Below, piece by piece: positions 40,939-52,050 of a stretch of 64,000 nucleotides of DNA (within the stretch, counting starts at the first letter, position 1; each line of letters opens with the position of its first letter). The stretch is taken from the NCBI GenBank assembly GCA_029298735.1, contig JANSLP010000097.1:35556-99555 (forward strand), given 5' to 3'. Below the pieces are notes generated by a model. The model saw nothing but the letters and a program-made list of their open reading frames with translations, searched no databases and was not told where the DNA came from. The translations under genes were made by a program, and so were the position numbers. The stretch comes from Ophiostoma sp. CBS 140.51. Its lineage: Eukaryota > Ascomycota > Sordariomycetes > Ophiostomatales > Ophiostomataceae.

Positions 40939-42024
40939 ACGAAGACAAAAGGTGGAAGGAACAAAGTGTCTGCAGTAGTGCAGTAGCGCACCCTGCCGTC
41001 GACGCTAACGCTATCTGTGCATCTGCATTTTGGAAAGAGGAAAAAGACAAATTGTTGAACAAGAACAAAAATCTTTGCTCGATGTGAATATGCAAAACGG
41101 GATGGTAACATAAAACAGAAAACCAGGGTTTCCTAGCCACGGGATGATGCTGTGCGTTGCGCGGAGGTCCAATGGCAGGAGTGTCAAAACGAGTTCAAGC
41201 AAGCACAACGGGATGAACCTTGCGGGATGTCTGCTTTGGACGACCGCTGCGGCGAGCGGCAGGCACGAACAACACAATATCCTGGTAATGGAAGCTGCGA
41301 TGGAGATGCCCACACACAAGAACACTTAAAAGGCAAGAGGCTCGTATGTAGACCGCCATCGAGGAAGGAACAAGTGGAGTCCACTATGTACATCCTCAAC
41401 AGGAAAGACGCCCCAAAACTCCAACAAAAGCGCGCCGTTTCTTTTTTTTCTCGTCCACTTCCGCGACGAGCCGACAGGTGCATGGGGCATGAGCGCAAAG
41501 CGTAAGTCCTAGTAAAAGCCCCTCTTCGTCACCTTTGATGCTTCGACTTGTGCACTTTCTCTAGTTCCCCCAGGGCTAGGATCGGGGCAATAATTAATAC
41601 ACTTTGTGCCGTGGAGGCTAGAGCTGTTGACGATTTGTACTGTCTTTAATCTTTTGACGATCGCACTTGCCTTGCAAGGAGGTCTTAGTCGAGGTCGACA
41701 ACCAACAGCTGTTAGCTCGATTTCTCAATCTCTAACGGTTTACGACTTGCCTCTTTCCTTTTCGATGTTTGCCCTCCTTCCTCGCCTTCCTCGCCGTTCA
41801 TTCTTACCCCCCTCTGCAGAGTAGCTCCTCCTAAAGGTTGCAGTGGGTCGAGTAACGTCCTTCCATGCAGCAAAGAAGACACACGCCGAAGTTGAGAGTT
41901 TAATGCAAGTCTGTTCCTGTGAGGACCCTCCTTTTTTGCGTCTTGTCGATGCCAAAGCGTAAAAGCGTCAGAGTCTCTTTGCTCAGACAGGAAGCGGCAC
42001 CCGGTCCGCCAGCAAATTGGCCCA

Positions 42025-42058
42025 GGCACACGCCATTCTCCGGCACACGCCATTCTCC
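42025..42058. repeat. 17-base tandem duplication
   Basis: GGCACACGCCATTCTCC occurs twice in a row, upstream of methyltransferase 2. Confidence 0.95.
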
Positions 42059-42414
42059 CACTCTTTCCTCGCTGTCTCTTTTCTGCCATCCTGCCCTGTT
42101 CCTTGTCTAGATCTCTCTGACCCCTTTCCCCTCCATCTGACGGTTGCTTTTAAACCCTTTGAACTGCTCTTTAACCCTGCTAGCCCATTTTCGTTTCCTC
42201 GTAGGGCGGTCGCCATAATGTTCTTTGTCGACTACTAATACAAGCTGACATCCCTTTGCTCTTCCTGTTGCTCTTCCTGTTGCTCTAGCTTTTTTACGTT
42301 GCCTTTTATTACTCTGTGAACTTATCGCTTTGGCCATAGTATTTGGCTTATGTGCATCTCTACCGCTGCTTCCGTCGACGAAGAGCACAGCGATATCATT
42401 ATTATTACCACTCG

Positions 42415-43572
42415 ATGGCAGACACCAACACACCGGCAGCAGCGGCTGCTCCAGCAAAATCACCAACATCACCAGAACCAGCAGCAGCAGTCGCACCCGA
42501 CGAGGGCAGCAGCAGTCAACCAACAGCCGCCACAATACCAGACGCCGGTGCCACAATCCGCCCACCGGCAGGACCGACAGGCCAGACCGCCATCGAAGTC
42601 GACGACGAGGGCAGCAATGCGTCAGTGACGTCTGACGAAGATGACGAGGGCTATTCTGATTCGATCGCCGGCAGCAGCGCCACGACGTCTCTCTCGTCCA
42701 GCGTCCGCGACTACACGTTTGAAAACAACCGCCGCTACCACAAGTTCCACGAGGGCAAATACCATTTCCCCAACGACGAGCCCGAACAGGCCCGCGAAGA
42801 CATGCGGCACTGCATGATGGTGCACGTCGGCGGCGGTGCGCTGCATTACGCCCCCCTGCAAAACCCGCAAAAGATTCTGGACGTCGGCACGGGCACGGGC
42901 ATCTGGGCCATTGATATGGGCGACGAGTACCCCGAGGCCGAGATTGTCGGCATCGACCTGAGTCCGATTCAGCCTTCTTGGGTCCCCTCAAATGTGCGCT
43001 TTATTGTCGACGACGCCGAGCAGCCGTGGGTCACACCACCGGAAACCTACGACTACATCCATGTGCGCGGGATGGCGTCGGGGATCAAAAACTGGGTCGG
43101 ACTCATCGAGCAATCGTACACTGCCCTGAAACCCGGTGGGTGGCTCGAGATTCAGGACTTGAACTGGACCTACAGGTGCGACGACACGTCCATGGGGCCC
43201 GATTATGCGGTGGCGCAAATGGCCAAACACATTGGCGAGGGCCTCGGAAAATTTGGCGTCAAGATTTACTCGCCCGAGGACAACCCGGCACGGCTGGAGG
43301 CGGCCGGGTTTGTCGACATTCGGCACAGCATCGACAAAGTCCCCGTGGGGACGTGGCCCAAGGATCCCAACATGAAGATGATTGGCCTGTACAACCGGAG
43401 CACCGTCTACGACGGCCTGCACGGCATCACCATGGGCCCCCTGACGCGGGGGCTGAAGTGGACGCCCGAGGAGGTGGAGCTGTTCTTGGTGCGGGTGCGG
43501 AAAGACCTGATGAACTCACGGATTCACTCGTACGTGAACATGCACACTCTGTGTGGGCAAAAGCCGTTGTAG
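42415..43572 (+). CDS. LaeA-like SAM-dependent methyltransferase 2
   Basis: 385 residues in one exon. The first 75 residues are Ala/Pro/Ser-rich and then acidic. The shared family entry motif YHKFHEGKYHFPNDEPEQ is followed by SAM motif I ILDVGTGTGIWAID, GIDLSPIQPSWVPSNV, and LKPGGWLEIQDL. The C-terminus IHSYVNMHTLCGQKPL corresponds to the end of methyltransferase 1, which reaches it through an intron; here the intron is absent. The start at 42415 is the first ATG, and the frame above it has only a TTG. The substrate is unknown; a regulatory or metabolite methyltransferase role is typical for the group. Confidence 0.92.
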   Translation: MADTNTPAAAAAPAKSPTSPEPAAAVAPDEGSSSQPTAATIPDAGATIRPPAGPTGQTAIEVDDEGSNASVTSDEDDEGYSDSIAGSSATTSLSSSVRDYTFENNRRYHKFHEGKYHFPNDEPEQAREDMRHCMMVHVGGGALHYAPLQNPQKILDVGTGTGIWAIDMGDEYPEAEIVGIDLSPIQPSWVPSNVRFIVDDAEQPWVTPPETYDYIHVRGMASGIKNWVGLIEQSYTALKPGGWLEIQDLNWTYRCDDTSMGPDYAVAQMAKHIGEGLGKFGVKIYSPEDNPARLEAAGFVDIRHSIDKVPVGTWPKDPNMKMIGLYNRSTVYDGLHGITMGPLTRGLKWTPEEVELFLVRVRKDLMNSRIHSYVNMHTLCGQKPL

Positions 43573-44299
43573 ACGGCGGACGTCATGAAACGAGTTGACG
43601 GGAGTCATTGTATCGACATATGACAACCTGCACATAACTTACCACACCGCACTACACTACACTACACTACACTACACATCACGACGACAACGAGAGAGCA
43701 TTGAGAACGAAAAGCAAATAGGGAATCAAAAAGGCGTTGGGATACGAATGGGACTTGCCAACTTGACTGCATTTGTTTTGGGGGGCGGGGGGCGATTGAG
43801 ATTTGCGAGCATTTAACTTTTGCGTTTATGAATGTCATTTTGTTGAGACGATCAGATATCAGGTGGCAGATACCGATGATATATCGGAGAAGAATGTCGA
43901 GAATGTCAAGAGCATCGAGTAGCGTCTTTATTGGTGCAGTACTTTGTACCTTGTACCTGTAGGCTGTTACATCTTTCCCACCGTTGGCTCGATCTTCGTA
44001 AGTTGAGATGTTGGATCACATGTGTTGGCTCGAAACAGACGTTGGATGAGAAGGGCGTGGTGTCTTGACATTTCGTCTCCGTCCCAGGCAGGTACACTGA
44101 TCTTACCCTGTTTCTTGTACACGAACATATTCATCTCAGCATCTATTGTCTATCTATCTTATCCATCTCAACACTGTTTCAAGATGCACCTCCACGATCG
44201 TACCCGTTATGCATGCCCTGGGTGTGTTAGTACAAGGATACGAATGTAAAATCGGCAATACGCCGCCCGACACCGCGGACGATGTCACCTAAGGCACCA
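43573..44299. other. Intergenic stretch
   Basis: 727 bases with the 3' end of methyltransferase 2, an ACTAC microsatellite and the promoter of the three-exon hypothetical gene. No further gene is seen. Confidence 0.45.
43651..43675 (+). repeat. (ACTAC)5 microsatellite
   Basis: Five perfect copies of ACTAC, about 80 bases after the methyltransferase 2 stop. Confidence 0.95.
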
Positions 44300-44894
44300 A
44301 TGACACAACCGACATCGCCACAGAAGTGTCCAAGTAAACATCAATGACTACGCTAACACAAACACCCCCGTCACGTCTGCCAAGCCCAAAGAGCCCAAAA
44401 TACCCAAAAAGACCCAGTGGCCATGGGAGGACATCCCGGCGTATCGTGCCATGCAGCTCAGAAATACCTTGTGGGTCTGAACAATATGAAGAACAGGCCG
44501 CCCAACGAAAAGTATCCAGAGGCAAAGGCAATCCACGCTCACAACCTTGAGTGGCTTGTCGAGTTTTACAAGAACGGCGGCGATCCTCCAAAAGCCAACA
44601 CGACGCGCTGGATCCGGGACTGCCAGTTCATACCGGAAGGCGAGCTCACGTTCGGCTACCCCAAACTCTTTGACGTCGCTAGACACACGGCAGATGCTGT
44701 AAGCTGTTCGGAGTACGTGAATCAATTAAATCGTATCCTTGTACTAACACACACAGGGCATGCATACGCATTATGGCATGCAAATGGCTTCCGCTTCCGA
44801 ATTCGGGTCGGTGCTGGGTGAAAAGCCGGCCCCGGGGTCGACCTCGACATCCAGAGAGGCAAGCAAGTCCAACAACAAGCCGGTCAACAGTTAA
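44300..44894 (+). CDS. Three-exon hypothetical protein
   Basis: Proposed exons are 44300-44333, 44418-44698 and 44757-44894, giving 150 residues. Intron 1 is GTAAAC with GCTAAC and ends CCCAG (84 bases). Intron 2 is GTAAGC with TACTAAC and ends CACAG (58 bases). Both joins keep one frame from ATG to TAA, which would be unlikely by chance. The middle exon reads like genuine protein: NEKYPEAKAIHAHNLEWLVE, YKNGGDPPKANTTRW, and LTFGYPKLFDVARHTADA. The tail is Ser/Gly/Lys-rich and disordered. No signal peptide or known domain is seen. Exon 1 is the least certain part. Confidence 0.55.
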
Positions 44895-45582
44895 ACAGGT
44901 CATGTGATGGAAGAGCGTTTGCTTTGGAAATAACGACGGCAAGATTTGATCTGATCTTGAACAACCTTGTTTTGGGCGTTGACTGAGCTTCTTCAGATGA
45001 GATATTCTTCAGACCAGCTTTTGCCCATTGTTTCTGAGTGCATCGGTTGATGTCAACAATTATTACATGAATGATGTTCTTAAACACTTTTATCTGTAAT
45101 TCGGATGAGCAAATCGTTAGATTGTGTTGACAGAACGAGAGGATGAACTTAGGAAGATGAAAGGTTGAAGTCCCAAAAAGGTTCCTGATATGAGGTCATA
45201 TTGAGACATTGGATTTTGTGTATGATTTCAAGTAGTTAGTAGACACGACGCTGTAATTGGACGAAATACAGCACTTACCCCACTATTTTAAAGCTCTCAG
45301 GCTCTGCCTCGCCCAGCTCAGCCCTGCCCGCTTGAGTCACGGCGCCGCGCCAACTCCAGGCGCAAACCCGTCTGCCACCAGAACCAACGTGGGGCTAAAC
45401 TCAATCGCAGCTTCCATTTTACGAACAAAAGAAAAGCTCCTCCCATATATGGAAGGTGCTGACTGCCAATATCACCACCTTCACTTTCGAGCATTTGAGC
45501 TTCACTTCACCCATAGCGACGACCAGCCCTCCCTCTCGACACCCACCCAACCTCCCTCTCTCGGCTCGCTCGCTCTCCAGCC
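44895..45582. other. Promoter region of the CUE-domain gene
   Basis: 688 bases. The 3' end of the hypothetical gene is followed by AT-rich sequence and then a pyrimidine-rich leader. No gene is seen. Confidence 0.45.
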
Positions 45583-47703
45583 ATGACGGCGCTGCCCCCC
45601 TTTGCGCCGTTCCCCGACTCGGCAGCCTGGCGACAGCAAATCGGCCCAACCGACTGGGCCCTTTACCTCAGCTCATGGCGCGCTTTGGCCGCCGCCTACC
45701 TGGCCCTTCCCGACGCTGCGTTTGCTGCAGCTCTCGCTAACGATGAACAGACGGGCGTCTCATCGTTTCTCGTTTCGTTGGCGCGCGCCCTCGTCGAAGC
45801 AGGGCCCGCAGCACTGGCGCCGTACTTTTCCACCAACTCTGGAAGTGAAGGCGACGCAGCAGCCGCCCTCAAAAAGTCGGCCTTCCTCCTGACAGCACGC
45901 GCCCTCCGTCTACCGAAACCACCACCACCTGCTCTCCTCTCGTGGGAACACTTGTCCGATGTCAGCCACGTATATGGCCGCCGGCGGACGGGCCACGTTC
46001 TGGCGAAACTGCCGCCTGCCTCCGTCGGTGTGGCGGAAGCGTCGTTGTCGGCCCTCAAAAAGTACTTGATCAAAAACATGGAGGGTTCCGCGGGAAAAGG
46101 CGACGTGCGCGCCGTCGAGTCGCGCTTGCTGCGGGTCAACTACTTGATCAGTGCGTGGCCCGCCGCTGGTGCTTTGCTGTTGACGGGCAGTGACTATTTG
46201 GACGGCCTGGCCGCGTGTTTTGTCATTATGAACCCGCCGCTGCGCCGAGCGATTGTCACGAATCTGTACGTCAGCCTGATTGGTCTGACGGAACCGCCCA
46301 CACCGCGGTACTCTTTGCTGTCCGATTTACTCTATGCACTCCGCGGCGCCGCCGAAGAGCACAAGAAGGGCCCTCTGCGGCCATCGGACTCGTTGGTGGC
46401 GGAGCTGGTCAGCGTGACCCCCTTGCTGCAACAGATCCAACAACGCGCCGAGGCACCGTCTTCCTCGGGGTCAACAGGTGCAGGCACTTCGACCAACCGG
46501 ATCCTTCCTATCTTGAAGGACCTGGCCAAATTCAAGAAGCCGGGGAGTGGACTGCATCTGCCACCGGGGCGGTTAAAACGCAAGCTCGACAAAGGGAAGG
46601 CTGCAGCTCCGGCGCCTGCACCAGTAGCAGTACCTTCTTCCTCGGCAGCTGGTGCTGCCTCGTCAACACCACCTACACTACATCCCCACAAACTCAGCCA
46701 GATTGCCGTCGTCCAGGATCTCTTCCCAGACCTGGGGTCGGCTTTCGTCGCTAAACTGCTCGACGAGTACAACGACGACACCGAACAGGTTGTTGCCTGT
46801 CTGTTGGAAGACAACCTGCCGCCCCATTTGGTGGGCTTGGACCGTACAGAGAACTTGGGCCATGTCGCTCTCAGCGACGCCCCTCCACCCGACAACCAGC
46901 ACACCAGTATGGCACCCCATGCCACGCCGCCCCTGCCACCCTCACAGCGCAACATTTTCGACAATGACGAGCTCGATTCCCTCAGTCTGGAGACTTCGAA
47001 ACTCCACTTTGGCAAGTCCAAGGCCAAGACGACCGCCGATGACTTGCTGGCCGACCGCTCCAGCTCCAAAGCACCCAACAAGGCCGCCATCTGGTCCGCC
47101 CTCGCGGCGTTTGACTCGGACGACGACGAACGCGACGATACCTATGACGCCGTCGATGTGGGCGGCACGGTCGACAACAGTGTACCCGCAGGCAGCGGTG
47201 CCGCGGAAGACTTGCACGCCGCCAACGAGCAGACACTCTACGCGGCCTACATGGCCACACCCGATGCCAGTGTCTTCCAGCGAGACGCCTTCACGCGCCG
47301 TAGTCAAGAACGTGCCAAGTTGAGAGAAGAGACGGGCATGACGGACGAGGCGCTGGAAGGCTGGGCCATGATGTTGGCGCGCAACCCGCAGCAGCGGCGG
47401 CGACTGGAGCTGCAGTCGTCTGCCTTTGGTGGTGAACAGACACAGCTCGAGCGGACGTCGTGGCGCGCGGGAGAGGATGACGAAGAGGATGGTGCGCCGT
47501 CGCGCGGTGGATTCAGAGGTCGTGGGCGAGGAGGACCACCGCGCGGCGGCGGTCGGGGCCGCGGCAATGTGGCCGGCCCGACGCACGACAAGGACACACA
47601 GCAGGCACGGAACCGCAAGGAGGCCAACAAGGGCAGTCGGGCGAATCACAATCGACGGGACCAGCGGGCCAAGAAGATGGCTCGAGGTGGGTTCCCGGGG
47701 TGA
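45583..47703 (+). CDS. cue3: CUE-domain protein, Cue3/ASCC2-like
   Basis: 706 residues in one exon. The match is to yeast Cue3 (Rqt3) and human ASCC2, a subunit of the ribosome quality-control trigger complex that splits collided ribosomes after Hel2 ubiquitination. The N-terminal half is the conserved helical ASCC2 region (WALYLSSWRAL, LLRVNYLISAWPAAGALLLTG). The CUE ubiquitin-binding domain is at about residues 370-415, with LFPDLGSAFVAKLLDEY and the dileucine ACLLEDN. The C-terminus is Arg/Gly-rich (RGRGRGGPPRGGGRGRGN), a likely RNA-contact or methylated tail, ending in a basic stretch. Assignment rests on architecture and CUE position. Confidence 0.82.
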   Translation: MTALPPFAPFPDSAAWRQQIGPTDWALYLSSWRALAAAYLALPDAAFAAALANDEQTGVSSFLVSLARALVEAGPAALAPYFSTNSGSEGDAAAALKKSAFLLTARALRLPKPPPPALLSWEHLSDVSHVYGRRRTGHVLAKLPPASVGVAEASLSALKKYLIKNMEGSAGKGDVRAVESRLLRVNYLISAWPAAGALLLTGSDYLDGLAACFVIMNPPLRRAIVTNLYVSLIGLTEPPTPRYSLLSDLLYALRGAAEEHKKGPLRPSDSLVAELVSVTPLLQQIQQRAEAPSSSGSTGAGTSTNRILPILKDLAKFKKPGSGLHLPPGRLKRKLDKGKAAAPAPAPVAVPSSSAAGAASSTPPTLHPHKLSQIAVVQDLFPDLGSAFVAKLLDEYNDDTEQVVACLLEDNLPPHLVGLDRTENLGHVALSDAPPPDNQHTSMAPHATPPLPPSQRNIFDNDELDSLSLETSKLHFGKSKAKTTADDLLADRSSSKAPNKAAIWSALAAFDSDDDERDDTYDAVDVGGTVDNSVPAGSGAAEDLHAANEQTLYAAYMATPDASVFQRDAFTRRSQERAKLREETGMTDEALEGWAMMLARNPQQRRRLELQSSAFGGEQTQLERTSWRAGEDDEEDGAPSRGGFRGRGRGGPPRGGGRGRGNVAGPTHDKDTQQARNRKEANKGSRANHNRRDQRAKKMARGGFPG

Positions 47704-47893
47704 GCAAGCATGATGAACATGATGAGCACGCGAAGCGTGCGTAGAATGATAGGCATACGGAGCATACAATAGACATAGAATAGCGAATGCAATGAGGTAT
47801 ATTGTGAACAGTAAAAGAAAACGCTGTGCGTATACTATGTAGGTATGTGAGCATGTATATACAGGGATAAAAGCAATGAAAACCAGCACCGGG

Positions 47894-50800
47894 TTAGACA
47901 ACCTCCTCCTTCTTGACACAGACGGGACACCCATCTCGTACACGATCTCTCAACAACCGGGCATGCATGATTTTTGTAGCGGTAATGTTGCGCCGACTAA
48001 TGAGTTCGCTGTCCACGCCAAAGCCCAGCTCTTCCACTTCGCCTGTTGACAGGCCCAGCAGGTGCGACAAGTGGAAGACGTGGCCACACGCAAAACCCAC
48101 GAGCGTGTCCGTGTCCCACTCGGTGAAGGCTTCCAAGCAGCGGGCGCAGTGGCCGGGGGTCCACTCGGGGAGGTTGTCTTTCTCATTGTCCTCGCCGACG
48201 TCAGTCGGTGAGGCTTTGTCAGTTGTCCCCTTTGCTGCCGTTGCCGCCGCTGGTGCGGCTTTTGTGTCCGGCGCTGCCTTTGTTGCCTTCTTTTGTGCTG
48301 GGGGCACCACCTCAAACCGAATCCCCTTGCGCTGACCATTTCTCAACGTGGCCTGCGCCGTTGAGACTTCACTCCGCAGCACGCGGGCCACACCCGACGA
48401 AATACTGTGCTGGATCTCGTGCTCCTTCATAATGTGCTGTAGACCATCCCTCAGCCCTTCAATCTCCAGTCCTTCGGGGATGCGCCTCACCAAAGTAATG
48501 GGGTCAATGGCCGTGCCCACCTCTTCCAGAAGACCCCGAATAAACCGCGGTTTGTCCATGCTGTAGTTGAGCAAATCTTCCCACAGGTCTGGGTCGTCTT
48601 GTTCCTTGGCAAAGGCAATGGCCTGGCTGACATCGCCCAGACGGTCAATAATGAGATAGAGTGCACGCTTCATCTGTCCCGTCTTGGAGTACAGGTATAC
48701 GAGCTCGTCAATGTAGTTTTGGCGCTCACAGGCCGCGGCGGCTTTCTCGAAGGAGTACGACGTTGACGATTTCAAAAAGTCCATGAGCAGTGGGCGGTCA
48801 CCAAACTGGGCAAACAGCTGCACGGCCAAATCCGCAAAGTCGTCGAGCTGGGCTTTGCTCTCGAGGGCCAGGCGGTCGTGCGACTCGCGCAGGTGCTCCC
48901 TCAGACCGTCGCCCTGCCATAGGCCGCGGAAGTACAAGAAAGTGTACAGACTCAAGTCTTGGGCTTGCAGCTGGGAAACGACCGACTCTGGCCGTACCAA
49001 TCCATGCTGAGCCTCGTCGACGAGCAGCGCCATGGCTTCTGCGGTGGCCTCTTCCAGCTCGGCCCGGGACATTTTTTCGGCACGACCGGCAGGCACCCGC
49101 AAGGCAATAAAGCTCGGAATGTCGTCAATCAAGGCATCGGCCAAATGGTTCTCCCTAATCAAACGGAATGCCGAGTCGGCATCCTGCAGACGGATGTAAC
49201 TCTTCAATGCTTCACGGTACCGTCCATTGGCCTCGTGCATCTTGGCCAGCGACTCCATCACGATGCGCCAGTCCCGCCCCCGCTCGCCGTCCTCGACACT
49301 GTCCTCGCGCACGTCGCGATAATTCAACTGGTTCTCGAGGGCAGTCACCACCGTGTTGATATCAAACAACTCGGTGGGCCACCTCTCGAGCAACTCGCGG
49401 AACCGCGGCTTATCCTGCTTGAGGTAGTGGCCAAGCACAATTTCGTAAATGGTCCGCGGGATGGGCGGGTGTAGCGGTTCCACGGGTATGTAATTGGTAA
49501 TGGCATCAAACTGGTCGGCGCCTGCAAACGTCCACACCCACTTTTCCCACCGGTCCGAGCTTCTGAGTACTTTACCGGCAATCTGGCCGGCGCGCACCCA
49601 GTCACCCGTGTCGACAATCTCCTTGATCCAGAGTTCGCCGATGCGGCGCTTTTCGCGCTCGGCGGGAGCGTTTGCTTCACGACTCAAAGCGTCGAGGTCC
49701 GTGTCGGGGTAAAAGTCGTCAGAGGCCTGGGTCGTCGTCTGGGTCGAGCGGTCGGGTGTTGCCGACCCCAGATCGGAAGCCTTCTCGGCGAAGGATGGCA
49801 CAGCATCCGGGTTCTCGTCGACAAGCTCCCAGGCCTTTTGGAACTCTTGGTGCTCGAGCAGCCAGGCCAAATGGTCCGACAGGTCGCGCCGTGTTGCCAG
49901 AATGCAGTCGTATGGGCTGTGCATAAAGATCTTGATGCCCGTGGTTGATAGTGAAGGGTGCACGCTCTGACCTCCCAGTCCAGCACCGAGTCTCGACTGT
50001 GCCCGCAGCGTGCTGGCCATGCTGGTTGCCTTGGAACTACTTGTCGTCGCGCCCTCGTTGCTGTCCTTGCTCTTGACACTCTGGCCCGAACTGAACAGCA
50101 TCTTGCTGGGGTTGAGGGCGGCATTCCACATATCCGCACCCAGTCCGGCAATGGCTTCCAAGGCTCCTCTCTGAGAAACGGCAGCGGCTGCTGCTGTCTG
50201 CGACGGCAGCACACTCAAGTGGTAGTCACCCGCCGACAGGCGCTCGTACCGGCTGACACTCAGCACGTCCTTGTCGACCTCGACCTGGGAAGTCAGGTCG
50301 ATGAGGCGCAGCTCGGGCGGGTTGTTGTTTTGTCGTCGCCGAATGCCGCCGGTGGGTTCGCTGCTGCTTGATGCTGTCGATGTGGTTGCCTTGTGGCCGG
50401 GTTTGTAGGATGCCTTGTTATCGTCGTCATCGTCCGCCTCTGGATCGGCTGGTGTATAGGCGAGCACCAGTAACAAGTTTTGTGTATAGAGAGAAATGCC
50501 CGAGATAATACAGTCCATGCGCAGAATCTTGACAATCTCGGCGCGCCCGACAGACCGCTCACCGGCGTGTTTTCCGGTGCCTACCCGGCCTGGGTGGACA
50601 TGCACCATCCAGATCGTGCTGCCCCAGCCGACTAGTAATCGCTCAATGGCTTTGCTGTCGCGCGCCTGCTGCTGCTTAAGCACCTCGGCAGCGGGGGAGG
50701 CAACTCCTGGTTCAGTAGTCGTGTTTTCTTGGTTGGTGACATCATCGTCAGCATCGATCGTCGCCTCATCGATCCATTGCGCCCGGCCCTTCCATACACT

Positions 50801-52050
50801 GGCCATCAAGTCCCACTCTTCTGTCTGCGGGCGGTCCACATGTCCAATGCGCTTCCACGCACTCTCGGCGTCCGCGCTCTCCAGGTGAAGCCGTGTTCGC
50901 ATAATCTTGATGCCATGTTCGTTCAGCCACGCCACGTACCGTCCCGACACCGACCACTGGATCGTGCTCACCGTGCCCTCGCCCGAATGCAGCACCGTAT
51001 CCCGGCCCGTGTTCGTGCCCAGGCCCATACTCCCCAGCCACCCCGACGCTGCGGCGGCGGCTGTGCCCACCGTCGTCGATGTGCTCCGCCCGGACTGACC
51101 GCCCACCGTCAAGATCAGGTTGCCAGCCAAGCCGCCCGACAAGTACGTCCGGTCCTGCCGGTAATCGGGCGAAAGCGCCACCGCCTGGACAGGGCGCCCG
51201 AAATTTCGGAGTTGCACATCCTTGACGTCAATCAAGGACTGGATGCAGACGTTGCCGTCGGTCGAGGCGGTGGCAATGTGGATGTTGTTGGAAGGGATGT
51301 TGAGGATGGGTGGTGGTTCGCGGGCTTTGCGTGGGGATGTGTTGGGTGAGTGAGTCGAGGCTTGTGACGAGCCGGGCCGTGATGCTGCACTCTCGGCGAC
51401 GATCCGATTGATCTGTTCCGTCTTGAGGTTTGGGAGCGGCGGCGTAAAGGGCGAGATGGAGATTGCCGTGACCGAGGCCGAGTGGGCGTGGTAGACGCGC
51501 AGCGGCTGGAATGTCGGCAGTTGGAAGACGTGCTAGACTGTTAGCAATGTTCAGTTCGATCGAGCAGGGCTGTGGACGGGAGACTCACAATATTTCCGTT
51601 GTGCGTCCCGACAATCATCTTGTCGCCGGCGACGAGGAACGCGCTGGTTGCATCGCCGTTGCGATAGAGGCCACCGAGGTTGGTCGTAAGACGGGCGTAC
51701 TTGAGCCGCGGCTCTTCGTCTTCGTCGTCACTGTCGTCATCGTCGTCGTCGTCGTCGTCATCCTCTTCCTCTTCCTCTTCCTCCTCATCGTCATCTTCTC
51801 CATCATCTTCATTGTTGTCCTCGTCATCCGCCTCGAAAGCCTTCCCCTTGCCCTTGTCGTTCTTCTTGGCTGAGGTCTCGCTCTCGGTCGCTTCACTGCT
51901 GCTATCGGCCGCACTTCCGTCATCGGATGTCGTATCATCGGCGACCTTCCTCCGATCTGTTAATGTACTTCTGCTTTCACCTCCTCCTCCTTCTCCGCCA
52001 TCGTCTCGCTCTGTGTGCGCTTCGGGCATATTGGCAGACTTGGCGGTCAT
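47894..52050 (-). CDS. vps41: Vps41, HOPS tethering complex subunit
   Basis: Two exons, 52050-51589 and 51532-47894, with a 56-base intron (GTGAGT, branch GCTAAC, TCTAG) give 1366 residues. Vps41 tethers vacuoles, late endosomes and AP-3 vesicles as part of HOPS. An acidic N-terminus with a long Glu/Asp run precedes the seven-bladed WD40-like propeller, which begins RLKYARLTTNLGGLYRNGDATS. The clathrin-heavy-chain-type helical repeat follows (KTGQMKRALYLIIDRLGDVSQAIAFAKEQ is its best-conserved part, here split: KTGQMKRALYLI, then DRLGDVSQAIAF). A C-terminal RING-like zinc domain has CARCLEAF, CGHVFHLSH and CPVC. The longer size than yeast (992) comes from Ser/Thr and Ala-rich inserts in the propeller. 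The first ATG is used; a second Met seven residues on is possible. Confidence 0.95.

Larger units (their letters stand above)
39604..42414. other. 2.8 kb intergenic region rich in simple sequence
   Basis: No gene is supported. It holds a perfect 49-base tandem duplication, a 17-base tandem duplication, a 12-base repeat (TTGCTCTTCCTG, 42256-42285) and long purine- or pyrimidine-biased tracts. The last few hundred bases are the leader of methyltransferase 2. Open frames here are short and compositionally poor. Confidence 0.5.

Noticed and set aside
42256..42285. TTGCTCTTCCTG repeats as a CRISPR-like or regulatory array
   Set aside because: Only two and a half contiguous units with no spacers; a simple pyrimidine slippage repeat in a leader region.
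44184..44480. Frameshifted pseudogene reading of the 44.2-44.9 kb region
   Set aside because: A start at 44184 and the KPKEPKIPKKTQWPWEDI frame need several disruptions. A two-intron model gives one clean frame with good splice signals, so it was preferred, though the alternative is kept as a refutation test.
46942..47943. 333-codon minus-strand frame opposite the CUE-domain gene
   Set aside because: Antisense shadow; composition is Arg/His/Leu-rich without motifs.
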